A stretch of 64,000 nucleotides of DNA from Gari tellinella (GCA_922989275.2 OV277868.1:22812291-22876290); one strand, 5' to 3'. Numbered from the stretch's first letter, positions 18,310 through 27,829 are shown. Made by a program: numbers and translations. The notes: generated by a model not told the origin, from the sequence alone.

Positions 18310-19318
18310 AGCGCTCACCTTCACATACATGTAGTGACCTAGGTTTTGAACCCCGTGAAACGCATTCAGTCTTAATGAAGTAGATTTTAATGAGGCAAAT
18401 ATTTTGAAAAAGTTTCATTTAAATCAAATAAGATGTGTAGCCTCTAGAGGGTTAATAATATTTTACTACGATTAAACCTATTCACCTTGATTTTGACCAG
18501 ACATAAATATCAATTTGATTTGACCTTTTCTTTCGTTAGGCACACATTTTGACCAAGTTTCATCAATATCCGATTAGATTGTAGCCTCTAAAGTGTTAAC
18601 AAAGTTTTTCTATGATTTTACCTAGTGACCTACTTTTTGACAGGCCATGACCCACATTAAAACCTAGATTTTAAGTATCCAAATATTCTAACTTAGTTTC
18701 ATTCAGATCTAATGAGATGTGTAACCTCTAGAGTATTAACAATTTATTTCTCTGTTTTCACCTAGTGACATAGATTTTGGCCGGATTTGACCAAGTTTCA
18801 TGAAGACATTTATTATGACTTGAAGCCTTTTTAGAACACATTCTGACTTGACCTAGATATTAATAAGGCAAACATTTTGACTAAGTTTCATAAAGATCTT
18901 ATGATACTTCTAGCCTCTGGAGCGTTAACAAGGGTTTATAGGTTTTGAACTAGTGATCTACTTTTTGACAAGATTTAATCCACATTCAAACTTTATCTAC
19001 TTTTGAATGAGTCAAACATTTTGACTAAATTGCATTAAGATCCGATGAGATTTGTTGCCTCTAGAAAGTTAACAAGGTGTTTCTTTGATTTGACTTAGTA
19101 ACCCAGTTTTCGACCACACTTCCCCAACATTCGAACTTGATCTTGATTTCGATAAGGCCAACATTTTTACCAAGTTTCATTAAGATCCATAGAGATGTGT
19201 AGTCAATAGAGTGTTATCGAACCAATTGTGGACGACGGGCAACGGATGACGGATGACAGTCGACAGACAGCGGACGACGAATATTCAGCAATTTTAGCTC
19301 CCATTGGCACTACGTGTC
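18310..19318 (+). repeat. Bivalve-type diverged tandem array
   Basis: At least six diverged units marked by CCTCTAGAGTGTTAACAA-like blocks at about 18446, 18589, 18726, 18914, 19059 and 19200 (spacing ~137-188). Each unit also has CTAGTGACCTA, TTTTGACCA-like and AAGTTTCAT(T/G)AAGATC blocks. It ends in a GACGACGGGCAACGGATGAC tract and CATTGGCACTACGTGTCAGG, like the sequence at 1-82. Units of this kind recur across bivalve genomes (recall). Confidence 0.75.
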
Positions 19319-19319
19319 A

Positions 19320-19562
19320 GGGGCATGTTTTACTAAACAACTTACGCAAAATTTTTGCGTAAGTCAAAATCGTTTAACTCTTATTTTTCGATCATAAACG
19401 TTTGCAAACAGCAAATAGCCAGATCAGAGGACGCGCTAAAAGCGCGTCCTCTGATCTGGCTATTTGCTGTTTGTAGCAAGTGATAATAAAAAATATAAAT
19501 TAAAATTTAAAATTTTGACCTACGCAAATAATTTGCGTAAGTTGTTTAGTAAAACGGGCCCC
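19320..19562. mobile_element. Family G fold-back element
   Basis: 243 bp. Ends GGGGCATGTTTTACTAAAC and GTTTAGTAAAACGGGCCCC. Just inside each end lies a small inner palindrome (CTTACGCAAAATTTTTGCGT at the left, ACGCAAATAATTTGCGTAAG at the right). The centre is a perfect hairpin of the shared type: CAAACAGCAAATAGCC, AGATCAGA, GGACGCGC stem, TAAA loop. Confidence 0.85.
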
Positions 19563-19689
19563 AGGTCTGCTAATTACATTCATAAAGAATACATGTACAT
19601 TCATAAAACTTATTAAAATCTTAAATTAGATAATACCATCCGTTGTCAATTTTTAATACAAATGGGTTTGCAATGCTTTTACAGCGGAG

Positions 19690-19815
19690 TACAAGAAATA
19701 TTGAAATGATTGTCAAATAGTTTGGATCTTGATCGGACGCCGCGTGACGCGGCGTCTGATTGGATCCAAACTATTTGCAAATAATAATTGTTCTCGGGGT
19801 AAGGCAGTGAAGTGG
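19690..19815 (+). mobile_element. Family C2 MITE, right part
   Basis: Hairpin 19713-19777 (CAAATAGTTTGGATCTTGAT, GCCGCGTGACGCGGC) followed by TAATTGTTCTCGGGGTAAGG and CAGTGAAGTGG before TTAA (19816-19819), the C2 right end. Confidence 0.7.
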
Positions 19816-19819
19816 TTAA

Positions 19820-20320
19820 ATATTTTGTAATTGACAGCTTGCGTGTGCAAAAGTCTGCAGCACTTCTAATGTTTAGTCTCACTTTTTTCCCGTCGCAGAC
19901 GGGTCTGTTTTGTCTATTGACCCAATTTGACCGCTACTGTATGAAACAATTTAACCAATCAGGAATGATCAGAAATCCTGGTCAATGACAACGTGCTTGA
20001 AATGCAGTACTCTTATCGGCCAATATGCCAAAATGGCCTAGACTGGCGTTCTGTTATTTTTGCACATCTATCTTGCGAGTGTAAACCTGGCAAAACAATG
20101 AGATGCAGTCAAAATTATTGCTGCGTTACTATGTCATCATTTCTAAATTTAGCGTGGATAAGCTCTAAATTTAGCTTGTGGGAAAGTCTGTTTACGAAAG
20201 ATGTTAGCCAGAATCAGTGTATACACTTGAGTGAATACTGTATCCCACAAAAAACTTTAACCTGCGACGGAATATCTTTTTTAAAGATATTTCTTGTTTA
20301 ATATATTAACCCATTTAGGC
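19820..20320. other. Region without recognised features
   Basis: Holds a 102-codon frame (19993-20301, plus) with many cysteines but no family I recognise. CCGTCGCAG near 19893 and CTGCGACGG near 20261 form a distant inverted pair. No start context, splice site or repeat argues for a gene. Confidence 0.4.
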
Positions 20321-20349
20321 ATTTATGCCTATCGCCCTGTAAAAGGGCA

Positions 20350-20395
20350 TAGACAAACAGTGTAGAATCTGATTAGAGTTGACACTATTTGCTGA
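20350..20395. repeat. Degenerate hairpin of the CAAACAG type
   Basis: ACAAACAGTGTAGAATCTGA against GTTGACACTATTTGC. The stem is reduced to GATTAGA. It lies just right of TTAACCCATTTAGGC, a possible TTAA-family end. Confidence 0.45.
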
Positions 20396-20517
20396 TATGA
20401 ATTTCAATATAAAATAAAACGAAAATGACAATTTAGACCATGCTGACACCCCTTATATAAAAAGTGGATTATATCCAATATAAAACCATTTAAGAGTTTA
20501 CTGGGCACAAACGGTTT

Positions 20518-20573
20518 AAACAGTTGGTGTCCAGACGAGGTTTTCGACATCTCGTCTGGACCCAGACTATTTG
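20518..20573. repeat. Hairpin variant without the GATC octamer
   Basis: AACAGTTGGTGTCCAGACGA, loop TTTTCGACA, then TCTCGTCTGGACCCAGACTA and TTTGC. The outer CAAACAG pattern is kept but the octamer is replaced by CAGACGAG. It sits in a region bounded by TTAACCCATTTAGG and TTTCAACT-type sequences. Confidence 0.6.
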
Positions 20574-20846
20574 CAACAGTTATTTCAACTTTGCTCATAA
20601 CATCAACGGTGAATAACCTGTATAAAATCATCTGATAAAATCATTAATGGAAGGTACACCATGGCTACGGATATTCGAGTTAATCAAGATTTCTCATGTT
20701 TGGTAATTTAGGGGTATTAGTCACATACGATCTCTTGGAAGGGTTTTATAAAAAACTTTGGCGTTTAGTATAGAATGTAATTCGCAATATTTAATTCACG
20801 ACTGATATGTGTTGCATCATTGGACATACTATATTAGCTCTATTAA

Positions 20847-21087
20847 CACTTTCACTGCAAAAATATACGTGAGAATTTTACCCCTTCACCGTTTCATTGT
20901 CGTCTGCTTAAATTTTGTTGTCAGCAATGTCGTTTCAAAGTTTAAAAATAAGGCAGTTTGTCTGAAGAAATTTCAAAATGAGTGTCAAACAGTTTGGATC
21001 CTAATCAGACGCCGCGTAACGCGGCGTCTGATCAGGATCCAAACTGTTTACAAACGCGCTTTTAAGCGTCATTGAGAGTGAGAGTGT
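20847..21087 (+). mobile_element. Family C MITE
   Basis: TTAA at the left (20843-20846) then CACTTTCACTGC. Internal CATTGTCGTCTGCTTAAA and TTGTTGTCAGCAATGTCG. Hairpin 20987-21051 with GGATCC arms and a perfect GCCGCGTAACGCGGC stem. Right end GTCATTGAGAGTGAGAGTG without TTAA. Confidence 0.82.
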
Positions 21088-21225
21088 CATGCGCTTTCGT
21101 TTTGTTTCGTAATTGCGTTGATCTGCATTTAGACATGTTTTGAATTTTGCGATAGAGAGAAAGTCCCAATCTGCTTTACACAAATTAGACCCCTATACAA
21201 TAACTAGATCTAACACTTCTGCAAC

Positions 21226-21305
21226 TAGTCTGGTTACTTCCCCTGACACTACGTGATTGGGAATGACCTAATAACCGAAGTTATATTAGGCAGGGAACCA
21301 GACTA
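21226..21305. mobile_element. 80-bp mini element with 9-bp target duplication
   Basis: TAGTCTGGTTACTTCCCCTG at the left mirrors CAGGGAACCAGACTA at the right. TTCTGCAAC occurs directly before (21217-21225) and directly after (21306-21314), a 9-bp target duplication. A duplication of 9 bp with TIRs fits Mutator-like transposons among known types. The only copy in the window. Confidence 0.75.
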
Positions 21306-21590
21306 TTCTGCAACCGGCGTAATATCAAGCTACAAAGATTCTTACGATACTTCTATCATATATATATATATCATAATTAAAAAATACCTTGATTAAAATC
21401 AAATGTTATGCTATATGTAACGTCTAAAATATCATATATAGTTTGCAGTCGTGTTTGGGTTATTTTGAAGTGAAACCGCTAAAAACAAACGAGTCGGCAC
21501 CATTTTTAGATTTGGATCTTTTAATAAATAACGGAATTGTTTCTTCTAAGATTTACGGTAAACGAGATGATTTTGATTTTAGTATTGTAA

Positions 21591-21669
21591 GTTTGGAGAA
21601 TAATCAAACTCCGGGTTACTTGCAATGAAAATTCTTTTGTTTTAACATTTTTATTGGGAAAGAATAATG
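21591..21669 (+). mobile_element. Old family A fragment
   Basis: GTTTGGAGAATAATCAAACT, CCGGGTTACTTGCAATG and TTTTTATTGGGAAAGAATAA keep the order of a family A right half, with the right stem of the hairpin gone. It forms the end of a chance reading frame starting at 21443. Confidence 0.5.
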
Positions 21670-21676
21670 TCCTCAC

Positions 21677-21897
21677 AACTCTTTCAACCCTTCCATGGAC
21701 AAATTTATCGTCAAATTTATATCGACAAATTTATCTGTCGCTTGCTTCAGTTTGATTGTCTGCAGTATTGTTTCAAAGTAAGATTTAAGGCCGAATGACT
21801 GACGAAATTTCGAAACGAGTGTCAAACAGTTTGGATCCAAATCAGGATTCAAATTGTTTGCAAATGCACCTTTTCGCTCAATTGACAGTGAGGTGAT
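21677..21897 (+). mobile_element. Family C MITE with collapsed hairpin
   Basis: AACTCTTTCAACCC left end, GATTGTCTGCAGTATTGTTT, then CAAACAGTTTGGATCCAAAT and CAGGATTCAAATTGTTTGC. Octamer and GC stem are deleted, leaving joined outer arms. Right end GACAGTGAGGTGATTAA. Confidence 0.7.
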
Positions 21898-22034
21898 TAA
21901 TTAGAGATTGATATCTGCACGATTACTTGTAGTGGACATCATTGACCGACCAATAACCGATTAATCGCAACTTTTTATAAAATTGATATAGAAACCTTAT
22001 TATGTGAAATTAAGCATAGATAAACGTCTTTTAA

Positions 22035-22274
22035 CCCTTTCAAGATCAAACTATTCGGGGGATTTTTACCTCTTCACCGCATTATTGTCGTCTGCTTTGT
22101 TATTGTTGTCTGCTAGACACTATTCAACGTTAGATTTTAGGTTGTATGACTTAATAAACATCGATAAGAGTGTCAAACAATTTGGGTTCTGATCAGATGC
22201 CGCGTTACGCGGCGTCTGATCAGAACCCAAACTGTTTGCAAACGCGATTTAAAGCGTCTTTGAGAGTGAAAGGG
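22035..22274 (+). mobile_element. Family C MITE, complete reference copy
   Basis: 240 bp between TTAA (22031-22034 and 22275-22278). Order: CCCTTTCAAGATCAAACTAT, TTTACCTCTTCACCGC, ATTGTCGTCTGCTTTG, TTGTTGTCTGCTAGACAC, TTGTATGACTTAATAAACAT, TCGATAAGAGTGTCAAAC, hairpin 22173-22239 (GGGTTC arms, GCCGCGTTACGCGGC), GCAAACGCGATTTAAAGCGT, GAGAGTGAAAGGG. TTAA target plus CCCTTT ends is the piggyBac pattern; no transposase is encoded. Confidence 0.9.
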
Positions 22275-22290
22275 TTAATACTATGATATA

Positions 22291-22578
22291 CAGTGGAGAA
22301 TCTGTTATTCTGACGTCATTGGTGACGTCATACAGTGGAGAATCTGTTATTCTTTCCCGTTTAAACGCAAACGTTCGCAAAAGCAAAACACTAAAACGTA
22401 GAAAAGTACAACTTTTGGACAATTCTGATAATTCATGTTTATCTTGGTGGCAAACAGTTTGGACCCTGATCAGACGCCGGGTTACCCGGCGTCTGATCTG
22501 GCTCCAAACTGTTTGCACTGCAAATAATAGTTTTAGCGTAAACGCGTTTATTAGGAAAGAATAACAGATTCTCCACTG
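22291..22578 (+). mobile_element. Family A MITE with duplicated left terminus
   Basis: The left end appears twice: CAGTGGAGAATCTGTTATTC at 22291, then TGACGTCATTGGTGACGTCA and TA, then the element proper from 22333. This is the same extension as at 1500-1546, in mirror orientation. TA flanks the whole. Confidence 0.9.
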
Positions 22579-22770
22579 TAAGAAGAGCTCGGTTTTCAGA
22601 GTTTGTACACCATACTTATACCGGTATGTATTAACGATAAAAGGGGGTTACCGGGATATGCACTACATCAAGGCGGAAGCTGTTGTACATGAACCCATCG
22701 GGTGTTCTGATGTACATAGGTAATGTCCTGATTTACTCCTGCTTCCGGAAGCAGACGTTAATATTCTTAA

Positions 22771-22977
22771 CCTTTATCCTGCGTTGATGTCGTCTGCTTC
22801 GACATTGTCGTCTGCAACGTTCGTTAAATTTTTGATTTATACATTTTTTAAGTAAAGAAAACCTACCGAAGATTGTCAAATAGTTTGGATCCAGATCAGA
22901 CACCGCGTTACGCGGTGTCTGATCTGGATCTAAAGTGTTTGCGAAAATCAATAAAGTCGCGACCAGCAGGCAAAGGG
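22771..22977 (+). mobile_element. Family C3 MITE, complete
   Basis: 207 bp between TTAA (22767-22770, 22978-22981). Ends CCTTTATCCTGCG and CAGCAGGCAAAGGG. GTCGTCTGCTTCGACATT and GTCGTCTGCAACG lie left of the hairpin at 22877-22941, whose stem GACACCGCGTTACGCGGTGT has a paired A/T exchange relative to other copies. Confidence 0.88.
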
Positions 22978-23012
22978 TTAACTGAACCTAAAATTAATAA
23001 CGTTGCAATTAG

Positions 23013-23466
23013 CCCTTCAAAGTCGGCTTATCGTCTGCTTTCAATTTTGTCGTCTGTTTGTACAGTGGAGAATCTGTTATTCTTTCCCAATAAACGCGTT
23101 TACGCTAAAACTATTATTTGCAGTAAAAACAGTTTGGAGCCAGATCAGACGCCGGGTAACCCGGCGTCTGATCAGGCTCCAAACTGTTTGCCACCAAGAT
23201 AAACAAGAAATATCAGAATTGTCCAAAAGTTGTTCTTTTCTACGTTTTAGCGCTTTGCGTTTGCGTACATTTGCGTTTAAACGGGAAAGAATAACAGATT
23301 CTCCATTGTATTTCTAAAATATAGATTTTTAGGAGCTTTGACTTAACATCCATCGGTATGAGTGCCAAACAGTTTTGATCCTGATCAGACGCCGAGTTAC
23401 GCAGCGTCTGTTCAGGATCAACACTGTTTATAAATAATAGTGAACTTGGAGTTAGTTGATGAAGGG
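23013..23466 (+). mobile_element. Family C MITE interrupted by family A
   Basis: Left part TTAGCCCTTCAAAG, CTTATCGTCTGCTTTC and GTCGTCTGTTTG; then family A at 23063-23308; then the remainder with GTATGAGTGCCAAACAG, a worn hairpin at 23365-23430 and GTTGATGAAGGGTTTAA. Confidence 0.75.
23063..23308 (-). mobile_element. Family A MITE inserted in family C
   Basis: 246 bp with TA on both sides, right end CTCCATTG. The hairpin left arm reads AAAAACAGTTTGGAGCC. The A copy is younger than the C element it splits. Confidence 0.92.
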
Positions 23467-23708
23467 TTTAACAAAACATAAAAAGATAGAATGTACTTTA
23501 TAAAACTTCCTTGATCTTCAAACAAGAGAATGTCATAACCTGTTTTTTGACAACTTTTTACACGATCCAGGTTTGTGAAAAAGAACTGCGCAATTGAATA
23601 AATCGAACGTTTGTTGGGAATCAAGCAGATATTATGGAAACCAGAACAGAGAACAAGAGTAAATGAATAGTGCAAAAACTCCCATTAAGGAGATACGCAC
23701 ACATGATA

Positions 23709-23954
23709 CAGTGGAGAATCTGTTATTCTTTCCCAATAAACGCGTTTACGCTAAAACTATTATTTGCAGTGTAAACAGTTTGGAGCCAAATCAGACGCCG
23801 GGTAACCCGGCGTCTGATCAGGCTCCAAACTGTTTGCCATCAAGATAAACATGAAATATCAGAATTGTCCAAAAGTTGTTCTTTTCTACGTTTTAGCGCT
23901 TTGCGTTTGCGTACGTTTGCGTTTAAACGGGAAAGAATAACGGATTCTCCACTG
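23709..23954 (-). mobile_element. Family A MITE, complete
   Basis: 246 bp with TA on both sides. GGAGCCAAATCAGACGCC gives an altered octamer on the left hairpin arm. Confidence 0.92.
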
Positions 23955-23988
23955 TATTACATGTAAAGCCTCTCTAATACGACCACTA

Positions 23989-24105
23989 AAACAGTTTAAA
24001 ATATAAGTGACAGCTTAAAGCAAGGTGACAGTAAAACAGAAAGCTCCTATAGGAGCTTTCTGTTGACACGTCACCTTACTTTAATCAGTCACCTATTGTA
24101 AACTG
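23989..24105. repeat. Long palindrome related to the family E core
   Basis: AAACAGTTTAAAATATAAGT and GACAGCTTAAAGCAAGGTGA lead into ACAGAAAGCTCCTATAGGAG, mirrored by CTTTCTGTTGACACGTCACC, TTACTTTAATCAGTCACC and GTAAACTG. It combines CAAACAG-type outer arms with the CTTAAAGCA arm of family E. Confidence 0.7.
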
Positions 24106-24253
24106 CTAATAAATAGCGCAATTTAGTTTTCGTAAAAGAGAGGTTTAGGTGTATATCTTTATTTCCGAATCATACAAACAAACTATCATTATCAAATCCG
24201 TCATAATCATCATGATCATCAGAATCATCATCACATTGATTTTAAACAAAATA

Positions 24254-24597
24254 CAGCGCTCCCTCCCTACAACGATCCACCCAACAACTACTCCCCCCTT
24301 ACAACGACCCTTGCCGCTGCTTCCCAAACGAGACAATTATATCCAACCATTTCATGGCTGCAATACCGTCTGCATAAATTTGTCGTCTGCAGTTTTTCTC
24401 AAAGTTACATATTGGACATTTTGACAGAAAAAACTTCATGACGAGTGACAAACAGCTTGAAACAGCGTTACGCGGCGTCTGATCTGGATTCAAGCTGTTT
24501 GCAAATGTAAGCAATTTCCCCTCTCTATAACGACTCCCTCCGAACAACGCACACACTTTTTGTCTCCCCTTGGGTGTCGTTGTAGAGGGGGGCGCTG
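24254..24597 (+). mobile_element. Family B MITE with one hairpin arm shortened
   Basis: CAGCGCTCCCTCCCTACAAC to GTAGAGGGGGGCGCTG, TA on both sides. The hairpin left arm jumps from CAAACAGCTTGAA to ACAGCGTTACGCGGCGTCTG, deleting the left octamer; the right arm is whole. Confidence 0.87.
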
Positions 24598-24699
24598 TAC
24601 TGCAAAGAGACAGACAGTGAATACCCTGATCAGAAACCTACAACAATAGTTTGCATAGTACACTTGTACTATTCACTAGTGTATTTTCTGTCAATGACG

Positions 24700-24918
24700 C
24701 ATATATACACCTGTTTGAAACGAGCTCATTACATTTGAAAACAGTGTACACCCAGATCAGAGGGCTCCTATAGGAGCCCTCTGATCTGGATCTACACTGT
24801 TTTCTTATTTGGACCATAATTTATTAAACTACCCAGAATTCCAAGCAGACTGATTCATGTTTTGGTAATTGAAAAGATCCACAAGGGAACCCACTAGAGT
24901 TACTTAGTGTTGAAAAAA
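24700..24918 (+). mobile_element. Family K MITE
   Basis: Hairpin 24739-24806: AAAACAGTGTACACCCAGAT, stem GGGCTCC, loop TATA, with matching right arm. Right end CACTAGAGTTACTTAGTGTT and GAAAAA before TTAA (24919-24922). The left end is unclear. Confidence 0.68.
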
Positions 24919-25228
24919 TTAATAGGTAAATAAATATTGAGTACATTTGTATATTCAATTTATATAAATTTCTTGCAAAAATATGTGATTACGCAGTTCA
25001 TATATATAATAGCCATGCCGGATCTCTAAACAGAAATTTAAAACACGAGACCGAATGTTTGGGTAGGCAGTTATTTCAACATCGCGGTGAGCCCCACCCA
25101 TTTTGCGATTGATTGGTAAAGTTCCGGTACAGCTTGGTACTTAAGTAGACATTCGTTCAGTCAACACTCAATCTTGATTTAATCAACTATTAACCATATC
25201 TTTGCTGGAAATCAGTATATGTATATTT

Positions 25229-25297
25229 TGAAAACAGTGTCGATCCTGATCAGATATCACCACGGGAAGCTCTCTAATCAGGATCGGCACTGTTTGG
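25229..25297. repeat. Stand-alone hairpin variant
   Basis: GAAAACAGTGTCGATCCTGA, TCAGATATCACCACGGGAAG, then CTCTAATCAGGATCGGCACT and GTTTG. Outer arms pair well, the inner stem only partly. Confidence 0.65.
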
Positions 25298-25327
25298 TTT
25301 ACTTTTTATTCTCTGAATATTTTGTTC

Positions 25328-25544
25328 ACTCTTTCGCTGCCAATGTTTTACCCCTTCGTCGTTTCATTATCGTCTGCTTTAGTACTGTTGTTTGCAAAGT
25401 AATATTTAATGTTGTACGACTTAAAATATTTCGATACGAGTGTCAAACAGTTTGGGTCCTGATCAGACACCGCGTTACGCGGTGTCTTATCAGGATCCAA
25501 ACTGTTCACAAACGCGCTTTTTGACGTCATCAAGTTTGAAAGGG
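25328..25544 (+). mobile_element. Family C MITE
   Basis: CACTCTTTCGCTGCC left end, TTATCGTCTGCTTTAG and GTTGTTTGCAAAG, hairpin 25446-25508 with GACACCGCGTTACGCGGTGT, then GACGTCATCAAGTTTGAAAG and GG before TTAA (25545-25548). Left TTAA not preserved. Confidence 0.82.
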
Positions 25545-25619
25545 TTAAATTAGCTCTAACGTTAACATGAACTGGTTATTTTCAAAACGTGAAATAGTCC
25601 ATATAAACACGTGAGCATA

Positions 25620-25813
25620 CAGTGGAGAATCTGTTATTCTTTCCCGTTTAAACGCAAACGTACGCAAACGCAAAGCACTAAAACGTAGAAAAGAACAACT
25701 TTTGGACAAATCTGATAATTCTTGTTTATCTTGGTGGCAAACAGTTGGAGCCTGATCAGACGCCGGGTTAGCGTAAACGCGTTTATTGGGAAAGAATAAC
25801 AGATTCTCCGCTG
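25620..25813 (+). mobile_element. Family A MITE with hairpin half deleted
   Basis: 194 bp. Sequence jumps from TGATCAGACGCCGGGTTA to GCGTAAACGCGTTTATTG, deleting the right arm of the hairpin and the CTGCAAATAATAGTTTTA block. Three of the deleted-end bases (TTA) also precede GCG in full copies, a microhomology. Right end CTCCGCTG. Confidence 0.9.
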
Positions 25814-25825
25814 TAGCATGGTTAA

Positions 25826-26040
25826 GTACCCTTTCATTCTCAATGACGCCATCAAGCGTATTTGCAAACAGCTTTGATACAATGTACTCGTGGCGTCTGA
25901 GCAGAAATGAAAACTGTTTGCCACTTGTTTTGAAATTACGTCAATTATACTACCTAAATCTCAAATTTTTAAACGGTATTGCAGTCAACAATATTGCGGC
26001 GAAGGGGTAAAGACATCACGGTAGATTTGATCACGAAGGC
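25826..26040 (-). mobile_element. Family C MITE
   Basis: Between TTAA at 25822-25825 and TTAA at 26041-26044. TACCCTTTCATTCTCAATGA, GACGCCATCAAGCG, a worn hairpin (25866-25920), GTATTGCAGTCAACAATATT and TCACGAAGGC. Confidence 0.75.
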
Positions 26041-26271
26041 TTAAATAACCCATTTGGCGATCTTTTATACATGTTTGACACAGGCCAGCCACAGTTAAGC
26101 CCCTCTTATATGATCCATCAAAAGGAAATTAACTGATGTGTTTAGGTAGACTATTTGGGCAATATTAACAAAAACAACAGACATTTGCAACAGAATATTT
26201 TCAGAACAAATCTTATATTGCTTAGAGACCCCGATGACATCATATTTACTAGTCGTTATATCTTAGAAGTA

Positions 26272-26517
26272 CAGTGGATAATCTGTTATTCTTTCCCGTT
26301 TAAACGCAAACGTTACCAAACGCAAAGCACTAAAACGTAGAAAAGAACAACTTTTGGACAATTCTGATAATTCTTGTTTATCTTGGTGGCAAACAGTTTG
26401 GAGCCTGGTCAGACGCCGGGTTACCCGGCGTCTGATCTGGCTCCAAACTGTTTGCACTGCAAATAATAGTTTTAGCGTAAACGCGTTTATTGGGAAATAA
26501 TAACAGATTCTCCACTG
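26272..26517 (+). mobile_element. Family A MITE, complete
   Basis: 246 bp with TA on both sides. CAAACGTTACCAAACGC and GCCTGGTCAGACGCC are private changes; the second alters the octamer on one arm. Confidence 0.92.
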
Positions 26518-26619
26518 TACTGACAGTATAAGTAATTTACACATCAAACTACGAAGGTTGATAGAATCTTATACTCATGTCCGATTCGGTTGTCAACTTT
26601 CCACTTTATATACATTTAA

Positions 26620-26828
26620 CCACTTTACTGCCTTACCCCGAGCACAACATACTTTTGCAAACAGTTTGGATCCTGATCAGACGCCGCGTTACGCGGCGTC
26701 TGATCAGGATCCAAACTGTTTGACACTCATTTTAATATTGCTTCAGTCAAAATAGCAAAAATTAAAATCTAAGAAATAAAAGCAGACGACAATTGTTTAA
26801 AATTGATGACGTCACGGCGGTGAAGGGT
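26620..26828 (-). mobile_element. Family C2 MITE, complete reference copy
   Basis: 209 bp between TTAA (26616-26619, 26829-26832). CCACTTTACTGCCTTACCCC, GAGCACAACATACTTTTGC, perfect hairpin 26657-26722 with GGATCC arms, GACACTCATTTTAATATTGC, AAGCAGACGACAATTG, GATGACGTCACGGCGGTGAA, GGG. Confidence 0.9.
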
Positions 26829-26887
26829 TTAAACAATCCCACATAAGAGTGATTGGTATTTTGTCAACCACTTCCGACGTATCGTGA

Positions 26888-27010
26888 GGCCGGTGGCCGA
26901 GAGGTTATAGTCATTGTGACTGTAATTAGCTGTATACGCCGCGAGATGACTGAAATACTGTTAAAGCGTCGTAAAATAATTACAAATAATTACAAATCAA
27001 ATAACAAATC
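26888..27010 (+). repeat. tRNA-derived SINE, short copy
   Basis: GGCCGGTGGCCGAGAGGTTA is a tRNA A-box-type head. After CTGTAATTAGCTG comes ATGACTGAAATACTGTTAAA and CGTCGTAAAATAATTAC, then an AAATAATTACAAATC tail. The same body blocks occur in the copy at 28722-28905. I recall the ACTGAAATACTGTTGAAAA block as conserved in molluscan repeats. Confidence 0.7.
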
Positions 27011-27067
27011 TAACGTATCGTCTATTTCAAATCTTATCTGCGTTTATCTCTCATAACTTCCGCTATA

Positions 27068-27409
27068 CAGCGTTCCCTCCCTACAACGGCCCTCCCATTA
27101 ACGATTACCTCCATACAGTGGCTATTGCCGCTGTTCCCAAGAGAAGGCATTTGTGTCCAACCTTTTCACTGCTTTAATATCGCCTGCTTAAAGTTGTCGG
27201 CTGCTGATTTAATGAAAGGTTCATAATCATGGACATTTTACACAAAAAAACTTAATAACGAGTGACAAACAGCTTGAATCCAGATCAGACGCCGCGATCT
27301 GGGTTCAATCTGTTTGCAAATGTAAGCCAATTTTCCATCCTACAACGGATCCCTCCGAACAACCCACACAATGTTTGTCTCCCTTTAGGTGTCGTTGTAG
27401 AGAGTGCTG
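27068..27409 (+). mobile_element. Family B MITE, complete
   Basis: 342 bp, CAGCGTTCCCTCCCTACAAC to GTTGTAGAGAGTGCTG, TA on both sides. The hairpin is shortened: CAGACGCCGCGATCTGGGTT joins the left stem directly to the right octamer. Confidence 0.87.
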
Positions 27410-27416
27410 TAGTATA

Positions 27417-27554
27417 CAGTATTCCTTCCCCGGCCCTGGATTCAAGATGTTTGCAAATGTTAGCCGAGTTTTAACTTTCCTTCCCTTTAACACCTCCACT
27501 CGCACAACACACAATCTCAGTCTCCCATTGGGTGTTTAGTAGAGAAGGGCACTG
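27417..27554 (+). mobile_element. Family B MITE, internally deleted
   Basis: 138 bp: CAGTATTCCTTCCCCGGCCC runs into GGATTCAAGATGTTTGC, then the B right half with GTAGAGAAGGGCACTG before TA. It starts eight bases past the previous B copy. Confidence 0.72.
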
Positions 27555-27629
27555 TATAACAATTCTAACTAAAACAATATTGTTTGGCTTTTAATCAGAC
27601 ATTAAGTAACTTTGGGTTAGAAAAGACGC

Positions 27630-27757
27630 CGCGTTTACGCGACGTTTGATCTCGATTTAAGCTGATTGCAAATTTAAGCGATTTTTCCTCCCTATAACAT
27701 CTCCCACAGAACAACAACACTCAATATTTGCCTCATATTGGGCGTTGTTGTCTGACT
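27630..27757 (+). mobile_element. Family B right half
   Basis: GACGCCGCGTTTACGCGACG and GATCTCGATTTAAGCTG are a worn hairpin; CCTCCCTATAACATCTCCCA and GGGCGTTGTTGTC follow. The third consecutive B piece in 700 bases. The terminal CACTG is lost where the family L half begins. Confidence 0.65.
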
Positions 27758-27820
27758 CAAATCTGACCAATCAAATGCTTGAGAACGACTTTCGACTCAA
27801 CTTAAAAGCTAAATAACCTT
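27758..27820. repeat. Family L half element
   Basis: ATCTGACCAATCAAATGCTT, GAGAACGACTTTCGACTCAA and CTTAAAAGC match the right arm of the element at 2954-3103. The left arm is absent. Confidence 0.6.
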
Positions 27821-27829
27821 TGACCTTGG

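Noticed and set aside
19993..20301. 102-residue cysteine-rich frame as a small secreted protein
   Set aside because: No signal peptide at the start, no recognised family, no splice or promoter support.
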